Assembly: GCA_020355945.1 (NCBI GenBank)
Contig: CP070627.1
Span: 7,369,767 to 7,376,996, forward strand
Source of the DNA: Candidatus Aminicenantota bacterium
GTDB lineage: Bacteria; Acidobacteriota; Aminicenantia; UBA2199
Direction of reading: 5' to 3'
Length of the DNA: 7,230 bases
Shown here: positions 1 through 7,230 of the stretch, in pieces
Position numbering within the stretch: the stretch's first letter is position 1
Layout: each line of letters opens with the position of its first letter
The notes under the pieces: generated by a model
The model's database searches: none
Told to the model about the DNA's origin: nothing
Seen by the model: only the letters and a program-made list of their open reading frames with translations
Made by a program: the position numbers and the translations under genes

Positions 1-540
1 AAAGGCGGTTAACTCCCGGACCATAGCCAGTTTCTTGTCCTGGTCCATGATATCGCCGATAAAAAGATAACCCCTTTCTCCCAGTAAACCAATGCACTTG
101 ACCATTACCTGCCCCAGGTAATTATGACCATGAAAACTTTGTATCACACTGTTGATGATAATAAGATCGAAATCCTTTTCTTCTATTTTATCGATCTCAT
201 CAGCAGCCAGGCAGGCCAGTTTTATATTTTGATGCCCCTCTTGTTTGACTTTTTCCCTGTTTTTGTCGATGATGACCGAAGATAAATCCGTTCCATAATA
301 CAATCCCACTTTCGGTGCAATGCGGTACATGGTAATTCCCGAAGCGGTACCGATTTCCAGCACCCGCATCTCTTCATGCAGCAGCGGCGTTAATTTCTTT
401 AAAACATTATCCCCGTATTCATCCATTTCCTGCTTTGACATGGGTTCACCGGTGTAACTGCTCACCCAACCGCCGCCGGCAATCTCATCCGCCGCGTTCT
501 CTCCCACATGCTCCCACAACTCCCGGTTCATCAATTCATT
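1..540 (-). other. SAM-dependent methyltransferase domain embedded in the A domain (partial)
   Basis: Residues 2231-2410, truncated by the window edge. It begins near ELWEHVGENAADEIAGGGW. The SAM-binding motif I is VLEIGTASG (Gly at residue 2294, position 349-351), followed by YYGTDLS with the acidic residue Asp2315 expected to contact the SAM ribose, then FDLIIINSVIQ and GYLFIGDIMDQ, matching later class I methyltransferase strands. Motif I reads GxxSG rather than the classical GxGxG. The domain lies directly after the a2 region of the A domain, where bifunctional interrupted A domains can carry an N-, O- or S-methyltransferase. It probably methylates the amino acid activated or carried by this module; the target atom is not visible. 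A stand-alone MT after a dead A fragment is the alternative. Confidence 0.85.
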
Positions 541-3500
541 CTTCTCAACTTCCTCTTCTGCATACACATCGTCACTGTCCAGGCATAAATAACTATGAAA
601 ACAATCACATTCCCACTGGAGGCGATTTAAATCTCTTATTTGACTTTTTTCCGATAACACCACCCCAATTTGGGCATCGATGATAATATGCTTTTGTCTT
701 TCCGAAGGAAACGATGATTCCATGGGGATATAAGCACCACCAGCTTTTAATGTGCCCAACAATGCCACAACAATCTCGATCCCCTTGTCCAACAATATCC
801 CCACTCCCTCTTCCGGCCGGATGCCTTTTTTATAAAGATAACCAGCCACCCGGTTGGCTCTCTCTTCCAGTTCCCGGTAAGTAAGGGCATAATCCTCATA
901 TACCAGGGCCACATTGTCCGGGGTTTCCTGTACCTGCCCGGCAATACGGCTATGAATGCTCTTTTCCAGGGGATAATCCCGGGATACGGCATTAAAATCA
1001 TAAAGCACCATCCGTTTTTCCACCGGGGAAATGATTTCAATGTCTTTTAACCGTTGGCAAGGCTCTTTTATGACTGCTTTAACGAGATTTTTAAAATGCC
1101 GGGCCATTTGTCTTATGGTTTCTTCCTTGTATATCCCGGTATAATACTCGATCATTATAGAAACCTCTTGCCCGGGTTCACTGATAAAAAATGTCATATC
1201 AAATTTGGAGGTGGTATTCATATAATCCAGGTCAAACAGGTTCTCATCCCCCAGTGGTAAAATTTCTTCCCGGCCGATTTTTTCTCTTCTTTTTCCTCTT
1301 TCCCCGGGTTTGCGGAAATTCTGGACCACCATGGAAATATCAAATAGGGGATTCCTGGAGGGGTCTCTTTCCAGGTCCAGTTTGTCCACCAATTCCTCGA
1401 ACTGGACATCTTGGTTATCAAAAGCCCTGATACTGCTGGCCGTGACCTCATGCAGGAAGAACTCATAGGTTTTTTCCCCGTCGGGGTAGTTTCTCATGGC
1501 CAGGGTATTGACAAACATACCGATGATTCCCTGGAGATCGGAGTGGCGTCTTCCGGCGGTACCACTGCCGATAATGATATCAGGCTGACCGGTGTACCTA
1601 TAAAAAAGCGTATTCAAGGCCGCCAGAATATTCATATACAATGTAGCGCCGTGCCGAAGCGCCAGTTCCCGGAATCCCAGGACATCTTCCCTGTCCAGGT
1701 TGAAAACATAACGGCCCCCGGCAAAAGTAAATACCTGGGGACGCTTAAAGTCGGTGGGCAGCGGCAAACGAGGTATATGGCCAGCATCACAATACAATTC
1801 AAGCCAATACTTTTCCTGGGATATTATCTTTCCGCTTACAAACAACCGGTTCTGCCAATGGGAAAAATCTTTATACCGGAGCCGCAGGGATTCCAATTGC
1901 TCTCCATGATACAACGAGGTAAAATCCTCCGCCATGATCATGCCGGAGGTACCGTCACATATGATATGATGCATATCAACTATCCAGGTATAACTCCTGT
2001 CCGGGAGCCGGATTAATCCCGATCGCACCAGGGGTGCCTGAGAAAGATCAAAAGGACGGATGAAAGAATGAATCCAGCTCTTAGCTCTTAGCTCCTGGCT
2101 CTTAGGAGAGTGGCCGCCGAAGGCGTTTAAAACCTGCCCGAAGGGCGCCTCTTTCTCCTCAACCTCAACCTTATAATACTCAATCTCAAATTCTACCTCA
2201 TCATGGATGCGTTGGACCGGTTCTTCTCCCATCATCAAAAACGACGTGCGTAAACTCTCATGCCTGGAAATAAGCTTTCTTAACGTGGTTTCAAGTCTTT
2301 CCTTATTAATATCTTTACCTGCACCATTAAGGGGCAGCACCATGGTCATATTGTAACTGCTGCTTTCTAAATCCATTTGCTGCAGGAAATAAAGCCGCTT
2401 CTGGGCAGAGGACAATGCATAATAATCCTTCTGTTCTGTCGGTTCTATAGAGGAATAGAGCGTTTTCCCGGTTTTATCCGAGATGTATCGGGCAAGGGCT
2501 TCAACAGTGGGTCTGCTAAAAAATTCTGCCAGTGGGACCTCTACATTTAATTCTTTATGGATTTTTGCAGATACGCCCATGGCTTTCAGTGAATCGCCGC
2601 CCAATTCAAAAAAATTATCCCGGATACCGATGGGATTGATTCCAAAAAATTCTTCGAAGATATTGACCAGTGCTTGTTGGATTTCATTCCTCGGTGGTGC
2701 ATAGGGCGTGCTCAACTGGGGGCGGGGGTATCGCGGGGAGACCACTTCCTGGAAAACCCCATCTGCCACCTCTTTATACTGCTGGAGTAAAACCGGCAAA
2801 TCCACAGGTGAAACAGCTATTCGCGGCAAATTACTCTCCAGGATACGGGAAAAAACCTCTTTACCTTCCGCGGGTAACAGGGCGTTTTCAAGGATCGCTT
2901 CATAACCGGGAATATCCTGTTTCCTGGCTCTCTCAGCCATTCCCACCTGTTTCCAGGCCGGCCAATTAATGGATACGGTAAATATGCCGTCCCTGGTGTT
3001 CTTAAAATAAGCATAGGCATCCAGGAATTCATTGGCCGCATTATATCCCACTTGCCCGAAATTAAGGCCCCAGGTGATATTCCCTAAAGAAGAAAAGAGA
3101 GCAATAAAGTCCGGTTCCATATCTTTTAGTAAATGGTCCAACACCAGGGTACCTTTTACTTTTGCAGCCATCACCTGTTCAGTCATTTCTTTGGTTCTTC
3201 CCTGGATGATCCCGTTATCATCAGCAGCGCCTGCTGCATGAAGAACACCGTTAATCTTGCCGAATCTTTCCAAAGCGTCGGCAATCACTTTTTCCATCTG
3301 CCTGGCATCGGCAGCATTGGCACTGGCAACCATAATCTCTGCTCCTGATGCTTCTATTTGCTGCAATTTCAGTATCTTAGAACTTATATTATCGTTTTCG
3401 TGGTGATTGGCCAGCCACTCTTTCCACTGTTTTTTTTGGGGGAAAGAGGAACGCCCCACCAGCACCAGTTTCGCCTTACAACATGCTGCCAGATGCTCTG

Positions 3501-6500
3501 CCAATGTTAATCCAATGCCGCCCAATCCACCGGTAACCAGGTATACACCTCCTTGCTTTAACCTCTGATTTTCCGGTTGAGGATTTTCCAACTTCAAGGG
3601 TTTCATTCGCTGCAGCCAACGGTAATTCCCGCGCAAAGCAACTATATTCCCGGTAGAATCCACTGTATATGCAAACTCTGTTAATAATCGGTGAAGAAGT
3701 TTTGTCTCTGATTCTATTCCATTTACAGGTTTTACAATATCCAGGCATCGGCACTTGATGTTCCGGTATTCCAGGGGAATGACTTTTACCGCTCCCAGGA
3801 CAGTGGCCTTTTCCGGTTGAATCAACTCTTCCCCGGTTACTTCATATATTCCATTGACCACTATTTCAACCTGGATTTCACCGGTAATCTGCTGCCTGGC
3901 TGCTGCCTGGACAACATTTAATAGGCTGTAAAGCCCAAAATCTTGTGTCCTGTCAAGCGCCTCAAATCCTGCTTCTTTTCCTCCTTCCCCAGTAACCCCC
4001 CATAAATGAACAATCCGGCCTGGAACTCGTTTCAACTTTTTTAATTCAAGGAACAAATCATCATAATCACCACTGCTGTGGGGATTAATCGTATATACAT
4101 GATTCCTTACTTTGCTAAATCCCTGCCCAATCCTTACGGTAATTACATCGGGTCCAACGGATTCCAGTTGATTGACCAGTTTATCCCCCAATCCCCCTTG
4201 ATCGACAAATATTAACCAATTAAAGGACTTAAGACACCCCAGTGAGGGAGGAGGAGGTAAGATTAACTGTTCCCAGGCGGGAATGTAAAACCAATCTTCC
4301 AGGTGGGGTTTTCGGTACAGTATCACCCCCTCTTTGAAAGAACCCCGGGCCGCATCAACCGGGACCGGGAAGCGCTTCCCTTCAAAAGGATAGGTGGGTA
4401 AAGCAATACGGGACCTTTTCTCTTCCAGGTAAAATCCAGGCCAATGAATTTTTACCCCATAAAGCCATAATTCCCCCAGCTTTGTCAGCAGGTAACCTTC
4501 ACCAGGTACATCTTCCTGGGGATGGGGCACCAGGTTGGTCACCAGGAGCCTGTCCGAGAATGCCGGGTGAACACTTTTATGATGATATTGCCTGGTGAAA
4601 GTACTTAATACCTGCCCCGGCCCTACTTCCACAAAAACCCTGCCATCTATTTTAAACAGTTGGGCTAATCCATCGGCAAAACGTACGGTTTTTCTTAAAT
4701 GCACTGCCCAATAATGAGGATTTACTGTCTCTTCATCTGTTATCCAATGACCGGTTACGTTTGAGATAAACGGAATCCTGGCCGGATTTAATTTTATATG
4801 TAAATCGTTAATTGTTTTCTCGAACTTCTCTAAAACCGGTTCCATCATTTTTGAATGAAAGGCATGGGAGGTATGGAGGCGGCGGCTGCTGAATCCCTTA
4901 TCTTTTAATCGCCGGGCAAACGCCGCTGCAGTTTCATGGGAACCGGAAACCACACAATGAGATGTGGAATTGACTGCCGCTATAGATAGCTCCTGGTCCA
5001 ATAGAGGGGTTAATTCCTCTTCAGGTAAGGGCACACTCAACATCGAACCTCCGGGTACGCCCTGCATTAACTTTCCTCTCCATGTTACCAGTTTCAAAGC
5101 ATCTTCCAGGGAAAATACCCCGGATAAACAGGCGGCTGTGTATTCACCAATACTATGACCAATCATGGCCCGGGGTTGTATACCCCACAGTATTAATAAT
5201 CTTGCCAATGCGTATTCAAAGGCAAAGATTACCGGCTGGGTGATTTCGGTTTGGTTGATATAGGATGTATAGGATTTATAGGACCTATTGGACCTATTGG
5301 ACCTATTATACCCATTGGACCTATAGAACGGATAAAGGATTTCTTTTAAATCATGACCCATGAGGGGTTTTAATATCCCAAAACAACGATTCATTTCCTC
5401 ACGAAATACCGGTTCTTTTTCATACAATTCCCGTCCCATATTGACATATTGGGCCCCCTGGCCGGGAAACATAAAGACGATAAAGGGATTCTCTGTTTGG
5501 GTTTGAAATGTCTTGACCTGTCCTGCTCCTTCCAAATGATTTAAGCCGGTTGAAGCCAGTATATCGATGGCCTCCCGGTTGTCTTTACACACCAACATCC
5601 TGCGGTGTGAAAATGCTTTTTTGCCGGTTTGGAGCGTATATGCTGCATCCGCCAGGGTTGGACCAGGATTCGTGGGATTCTCATGATTACCGGGATTTAA
5701 AAGATTATTTTTAAGATATTCCGCTAAATTTTCGGTCATTTTATCCAGGGCGGTTGGGGTTTTGGCAGATAATAAAATTAATTGATATTCTCGTGATGGG
5801 TGTTCCTCAGGCAAGGGGGCAACAGGCAAGAGGGCAAGCCCCCTTGTCCCCTCGGGGTATTCTTCCAATACCACGTGTGCATTGGTGCCGCCGATTCCAA
5901 AAGAACTGATACCTGCTCTTAAAGGGTATTCTGTACTTTTCCACTCTTTCAATATCCGGTTGATATAAAATGGACTGTTTTCAAAATCAATCCCGGGATT
6001 GGGGGTTTCAAAATGTAAACCGGGCGGGATTGACCGATGCATTAACACAAGAACTGTCTTAATAAAACCGGCAATGCCAGCGGCTGCATCCAAATGCCCA
6101 ATATTGGCTTTCACTGAACCAAGGGCACAATAGTTTCTCTTATTAACACGTTCAGGATCAAAAGCTTGTTTCAAAGCCTCAATTTCAATGGGGTCCCCCA
6201 GCCGGGTTCCGGTGCCATGGGTTTCAACATAACCAATCGTCCCGGGACCAACGCCTGCCATTCGCTGGGCGTTTCTAATGACCCTGGCCTGACCTTCCAC
6301 CCCGGGAGCTGTAAAACCTGCTTTGTTTTTCCCATCGTTATTAATGGCAAAGCCTTTAATAACTGCTGTAATGTTATCTCCATCCGCGGCAGCATCTGCC
6401 AATCGTTTCAATACTACTACCCCGGCACCATTGCCGCCAACGGTTCCGGTTGCCGCGTCATCAAACGCCTTGCAATGACCGTCCTGTGACATAATCGCCC

Positions 6501-7230
6501 CTTCCTGGTAAAGATATCCAACCTGATCATAAAAAGTAACAGATACTCCACCTGCCAATGCCATGTCGCAGGTACCACTTACCAATCCCTGGCAGGCCAG
6601 GATAACCGCAGATAATGATGTGGAGCAAGCGGTCTGTAGGGTTACCACCGGCCCTGTTAAATTAAGCTTATAAGCAATTCTTGTACTGAGATAATCTTTA
6701 TCACTCAATTGAAGCGCTTCCCACTGCCGGGCATTCAAATGTAAATGACCTGTATCTGTACCCGGTTTTAGCGGTAAGATTTCCCATAAGGGATTGGGAC
6801 TGGCCCCGGCATAAAGACCGATATCTCCTTCACCGGTTCCCGGGGCATAACCGGCATTCTCCAACGCTTCCCAGCAGCATTCATGAAAGATCCGCATCTG
6901 CGGGTCCATGATGGCAGCTTCCGAAGGCGTATAACCAAAAAATAAAGAATCAAAATACTCGATATCTTGTAAACGACCCTTGGCCGGAACAAAAGCAGGA
7001 TTCTCTAACAGTGTCTCCTCTACCCCCATTTGTCTCAACTCTTCACCGGTTAAGCAGGTAATGGATTCCACACCATTTTTTAAATTGTTCCAGAATTCAG
7101 CGATGGTTTTAGCCCCGGGGAACCGGCCCGACATCCCAATTACTGCGATTTCAACCCCTGCCTGGATTCGTTTCCGTCGTTCTGTTGATGCCTTTGTCTC
7201 TCTATCTCCACTTAAATACCGGGCCAACGA
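1..7230 (-). CDS. Hybrid polyketide synthase / nonribosomal peptide synthetase, internal fragment (both ends outside the window)
   Basis: A single reading frame runs through the whole minus strand: 2410 codons without a stop, and no plausible start, because the first residues already read as the end of a carrier domain. Domain order is carrier tail, KS, AT, KR, carrier, C, A (N-terminal part), methyltransferase. All core motifs needed for catalysis are readable: KS Cys202/His338/His379, AT Ser693/His792, KR Lys1357/Ser1381/Tyr1396/Asn1400, carrier Ser1547, and C-domain HHxxxDG around His1755. The protein would add one malonyl unit, reduce it to a beta-hydroxy acyl chain, and couple it to an amino acid. 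This is cytosolic assembly-line biosynthesis of a secondary metabolite. The gene continues on both sides, so the full protein holds more modules. Three in-frame repeat tracts interrupt linkers or loops. The final product is not identifiable from this segment. Confidence 0.97.
541..1035 (-). other. Adenylation (A) domain, N-terminal part only (motifs a1 and a2)
   Basis: Residues 2066-2230. After a C-A linker with VLYDFNAVSRDYP, motif a1 is LTYREL (from residue 2116) and motif a2 is LKAGGAYIP (from residue 2161), followed by MESSFPSER where most A domains have a form like 'iDp.yP.eR'. The chain continues as IIIDAQIGVVLSEKS, the normal strand after a2. The next landmark, the P-loop-like a3 motif (YTSGSTGxPKG), is absent. 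Instead a roughly 45-residue connector rich in acidic residues leads into a methyltransferase. The amino-acid-binding residues between a4 and a5 would lie off the left edge, so the substrate cannot be predicted. The most likely reading is an interrupted A domain; a degenerate A stub is the alternative. Confidence 0.88.
2076..2103 (-). repeat. Four tandem 7-bp units inside the C domain
   Basis: Plus-strand units agctctt, agctctt, agctcct, ggctctt run without gaps at 2076-2103, followed by agg. The 7-bp unit is not a multiple of three, so each copy is read in a different frame, giving SPKSQELRAKS in protein. The frame nevertheless returns correctly to the conserved FIRPFDLS motif. Heptameric tandem repeats of this kind are usually seen between genes, so finding one in a catalytic domain is notable. 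Confidence 0.85.
2115..2146. repeat. Pair of tiny hairpins with identical GAA loops inside the C domain
   Basis: On the plus strand cgcc-gaa-ggcg (2115-2125) and gccc-gaa-gggc (2136-2146) are two perfect 4-bp stems with the same three-base loop, separated by ten AT-rich bases. They directly adjoin the 7-bp repeat tract and fall in the same extra segment of the C domain. Each stem alone is short enough to arise by chance; the pairing, the shared loop and the location make them worth recording. On the minus strand the loops read TTC. Confidence 0.55.
2476..2700 (-). other. Acyl carrier domain (ACP/PCP-like) closing the PKS module
   Basis: Residues 1511-1585. The phosphopantetheine attachment site is Ser1547 in FFELGGDSLKAMG (2590-2592), and the domain ends RPTVEALARYISD. 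Its length of about 75 residues is normal. By position it carries the malonyl unit loaded by the AT and presents the reduced chain to the C domain that follows. The GGDSLKA form is found in carriers of mixed PKS/NRPS proteins, so sequence alone does not separate ACP from PCP; its place after the KR makes it functionally the ACP of this module. Confidence 0.95.
2782..4320 (-). other. Ketoreductase (KR) domain with N-terminal structural subdomain
   Basis: Residues 971-1483. The first part (about 3560-4320) is the non-catalytic Rossmann-like subdomain; the catalytic part (about 2880-3548) starts GGVYLVTGGLGGIG, with the NADPH-binding TGGLGGIG at residues 1233-1240. The catalytic set is complete: Lys1357 (AAKVKGT), Ser1381 (FSSLGN), Tyr1396 (GYNAANEFLDA) and Asn1400. 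AGAADDNGII carries the Asp pair at the site of the LDD motif, which suggests a B-type KR, though this is tentative. It reduces the beta-keto group to a hydroxyl. No dehydratase or enoylreductase lies between AT and carrier, so the hydroxyl should remain. Ser1381 to Tyr1396 is 15 residues, slightly more than the roughly 13 common in KRs. A run of four prolines (4246-4257) lies in the structural part. Confidence 0.93.
4519..5487 (-). other. Acyltransferase (AT) domain, predicted malonyl-CoA specific
   Basis: Residues 582-904. The domain opens with FMFPGQGAQYVNMG. The nucleophile is Ser693 in GHSIGEYTAA (5152-5154) and the catalytic histidine is His792 in SHAFHSKMMEP (4855-4857). From family knowledge, HAFH and GHSIG point to malonyl-CoA, whereas methylmalonyl ATs usually show YASH and GHSQG; the call is therefore malonyl. 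The AT loads the downstream carrier at 2476-2700. Odd feature: a tract of about 23 residues made of Arg/Lys/Thr-Ser-Asn/Tyr triplets interrupts it between KEILYP and INQTEITQPV, upstream of the active serine. A post-AT linker with LPTYPFEGKRFPV (about 4354-4415) leads into the KR region. Confidence 0.94.
5261..5332 (-). repeat. Degenerate tandem array of eight 9-bp units inside the AT domain
   Basis: Plus-strand units from 5261: taggatgta, taggattta, taggaccta, ttggaccta, ttggaccta, ttataccca, ttggaccta, tagaacgga. The consensus is t(t/a)ggaccta, and the last unit is the weakest. The 9-bp period is three codons, so the minus strand encodes a three-residue repeat (RSN, RSN, RSY, KSY, TSY in protein order). 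The tract falls in the loop before INQTEITQPV, a part of ATs known to vary, about 36 residues before the active serine. Confidence 0.9.
5808..5837 (-). repeat. Two tandem 15-bp units in the KS-AT linker
   Basis: On the plus strand caggcaagggggcaa (5808-5822) is followed directly by caggcaagagggcaa (5823-5837), 14 of 15 bases identical. The unit is a multiple of three, so the frame is kept and the minus strand encodes a Leu/Pro/Ala-rich stretch (about ALLPVAPLPEE). It sits only a few residues after the conserved end of the KS, in a segment that varies in length among PKSs. It also overlaps an inverted repeat described separately. Confidence 0.85.
5812..5846. repeat. 9-bp perfect inverted repeat in the KS-AT linker
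   Basis: caagggggc at 5812-5820 is the exact reverse complement of gcccccttg at 5838-5846, with a 17-base spacer. The arms lie within the coding sequence. The left arm is part of the first 15-bp tandem unit. There is no T-tract beside it and the reading frame continues, so it is not read as a terminator. It could form a GC-rich hairpin in the mRNA. Confidence 0.75.
5860..7152 (-). other. Ketosynthase (KS) domain
   Basis: Residues 27-457 form a complete beta-ketoacyl synthase. It begins EIAVIGMSGRFPGA and ends GGTNAHVVLEE. The catalytic cysteine is Cys202 in TACSTSLSA (6625-6627); the two catalytic histidines are His338 in ETHGTGT (6217-6219) and His379 in NIGHLDAAAG (6094-6096). All three are intact, so this KS should perform decarboxylative Claisen condensation rather than act as a decarboxylating KSQ or an inactive KS0. 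Sequence style such as GTVGGNGAGVVVLKRL is common in KS domains of mixed PKS/NRPS enzymes. Length is normal for the family. It takes its substrate from the upstream carrier and elongates it with the unit loaded by the next AT. Confidence 0.96.
7204..7230 (-). other. C-terminal tail of an upstream carrier domain (partial)
   Basis: The first nine residues read SLARYLSGD. This matches the last helix of ACP/PCP domains, which typically ends in a pattern like 'ptv..LA.yi'; the internal carrier of this same protein ends with LARYISD. It is followed by a charged linker of about 17 residues and then the KS. The inference is that at least one further module precedes the KS in the same polypeptide and hands its acyl chain to this KS. 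The phosphopantetheine serine is outside the window. Confidence 0.6.

Larger units (their letters stand above)
1036..2430 (-). other. Condensation (C) domain of the NRPS module
   Basis: Residues 1601-2065. The usual C motifs are readable in order: SSAQKRLYFLQQ (C1), RHESLRTSF (C2), MHHIICDGTSG (C3, catalytic second His1755 at 1966-1968), YKDFSHWQN (C4), IGMFVNTLAMR (C5), NQDVQFEELV (C6) and RDPSRNPLFD (C7). The HHxxxDG motif is intact, so it should form an amide between the polyketide chain on the preceding carrier and the amino acid activated by the following A domain. Its donor is a reduced polyketide, so it acts at the PKS-to-NRPS switch. Odd feature: an extra segment of about 24 residues (residues 1695-1718) lies between the VEFEIEYYKVEV strand and FIRPFDLSQAP and contains a nucleotide repeat tract. 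Confidence 0.95.

Noticed and set aside
747..1040. Minus-strand frame of 97 codons starting with ATG
   Set aside because: It is in a different frame from the A domain that fills this region and has no recognisable motif.
1411..2016. Plus-strand open frame of 201 codons
   Set aside because: It lies opposite the C domain coding frame, shows no recognisable domain, and the minus-strand frame carries the catalytic HHxxxDG motif here. It is a shadow frame.
2049..2160. Frameshift or sequencing error in the C domain
   Set aside because: The frame is continuous on both sides: the upstream motif RHESLRTSF and the downstream FIRPFDLS and HHIICDG are all in the same frame, so the extra residues are an in-frame insertion.
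4243..4258. Purine-rich gggaggaggaggt on the plus strand resembling a ribosome binding site
   Set aside because: It is the complement of the four-proline codon run in the minus-strand gene, and no plausible plus-strand gene follows it.
5261..5332. CRISPR-like regular spacing
   Set aside because: The units are 9 bp, adjacent and without spacers, so this is a tandem repeat and not a CRISPR array.
5812..5846. Inverted repeat as a transcription terminator
   Set aside because: There is no T-tract and the reading frame continues through it on the minus strand into conserved AT sequence.
6166..6489. Plus-strand open frame of 107 codons opposite the KS
   Set aside because: The minus strand here encodes conserved KS sequence including HGTGT; the plus-strand peptide has no family resemblance.

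Overview
The whole window lies inside one giant gene on the minus strand. Frame by frame, the strand is open from position 7230 to position 1 (2410 codons, no stop). Neither the start nor the stop of the gene is inside the window. The protein is a hybrid type I polyketide synthase / nonribosomal peptide synthetase (PKS/NRPS). Residue numbers below count from the codon at 7228-7230.

Layout in protein order (right to left): the last few residues of an upstream carrier domain (7204-7230); ketosynthase KS (5860-7152); KS-AT linker; acyltransferase AT with malonyl-type motifs (4519-5487); ketoreductase KR with its structural subdomain (2782-4320); carrier domain (2476-2700); condensation domain C (1036-2430); the N-terminal part of an adenylation domain A (541-1035); then a SAM-dependent methyltransferase MT (1-540) that appears where the a3 motif of the A domain should follow. 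The expected chemistry is one malonyl extension of an upstream chain, reduction of the beta-keto group to beta-hydroxy (no DH or ER is present), then condensation with an amino acid chosen by the interrupted A domain and probably methylated. The amino acid cannot be predicted because the specificity-bearing part of the A domain is off the left edge.

The unusual content is at two levels. First, the A domain is interrupted very early, just after motif a2, by a methyltransferase. Second, three separate short-repeat tracts sit in frame in variable linkers or loops of the enzyme: a 15-bp tandem duplication plus inverted repeat in the KS-AT linker, eight degenerate 9-bp units in the AT, and four 7-bp units beside two tiny hairpins in the C domain. 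They look like in-frame insertions tolerated in surface loops of a megasynthase.

Organism: bacterial, of moderate GC content by eye. The domain order and sequence style fit bacterial modular PKS/NRPS clusters, but the lineage cannot be fixed from this window. I see no RNA gene, CRISPR array, insertion sequence, promoter or terminator; the plus strand carries only shadow reading frames.
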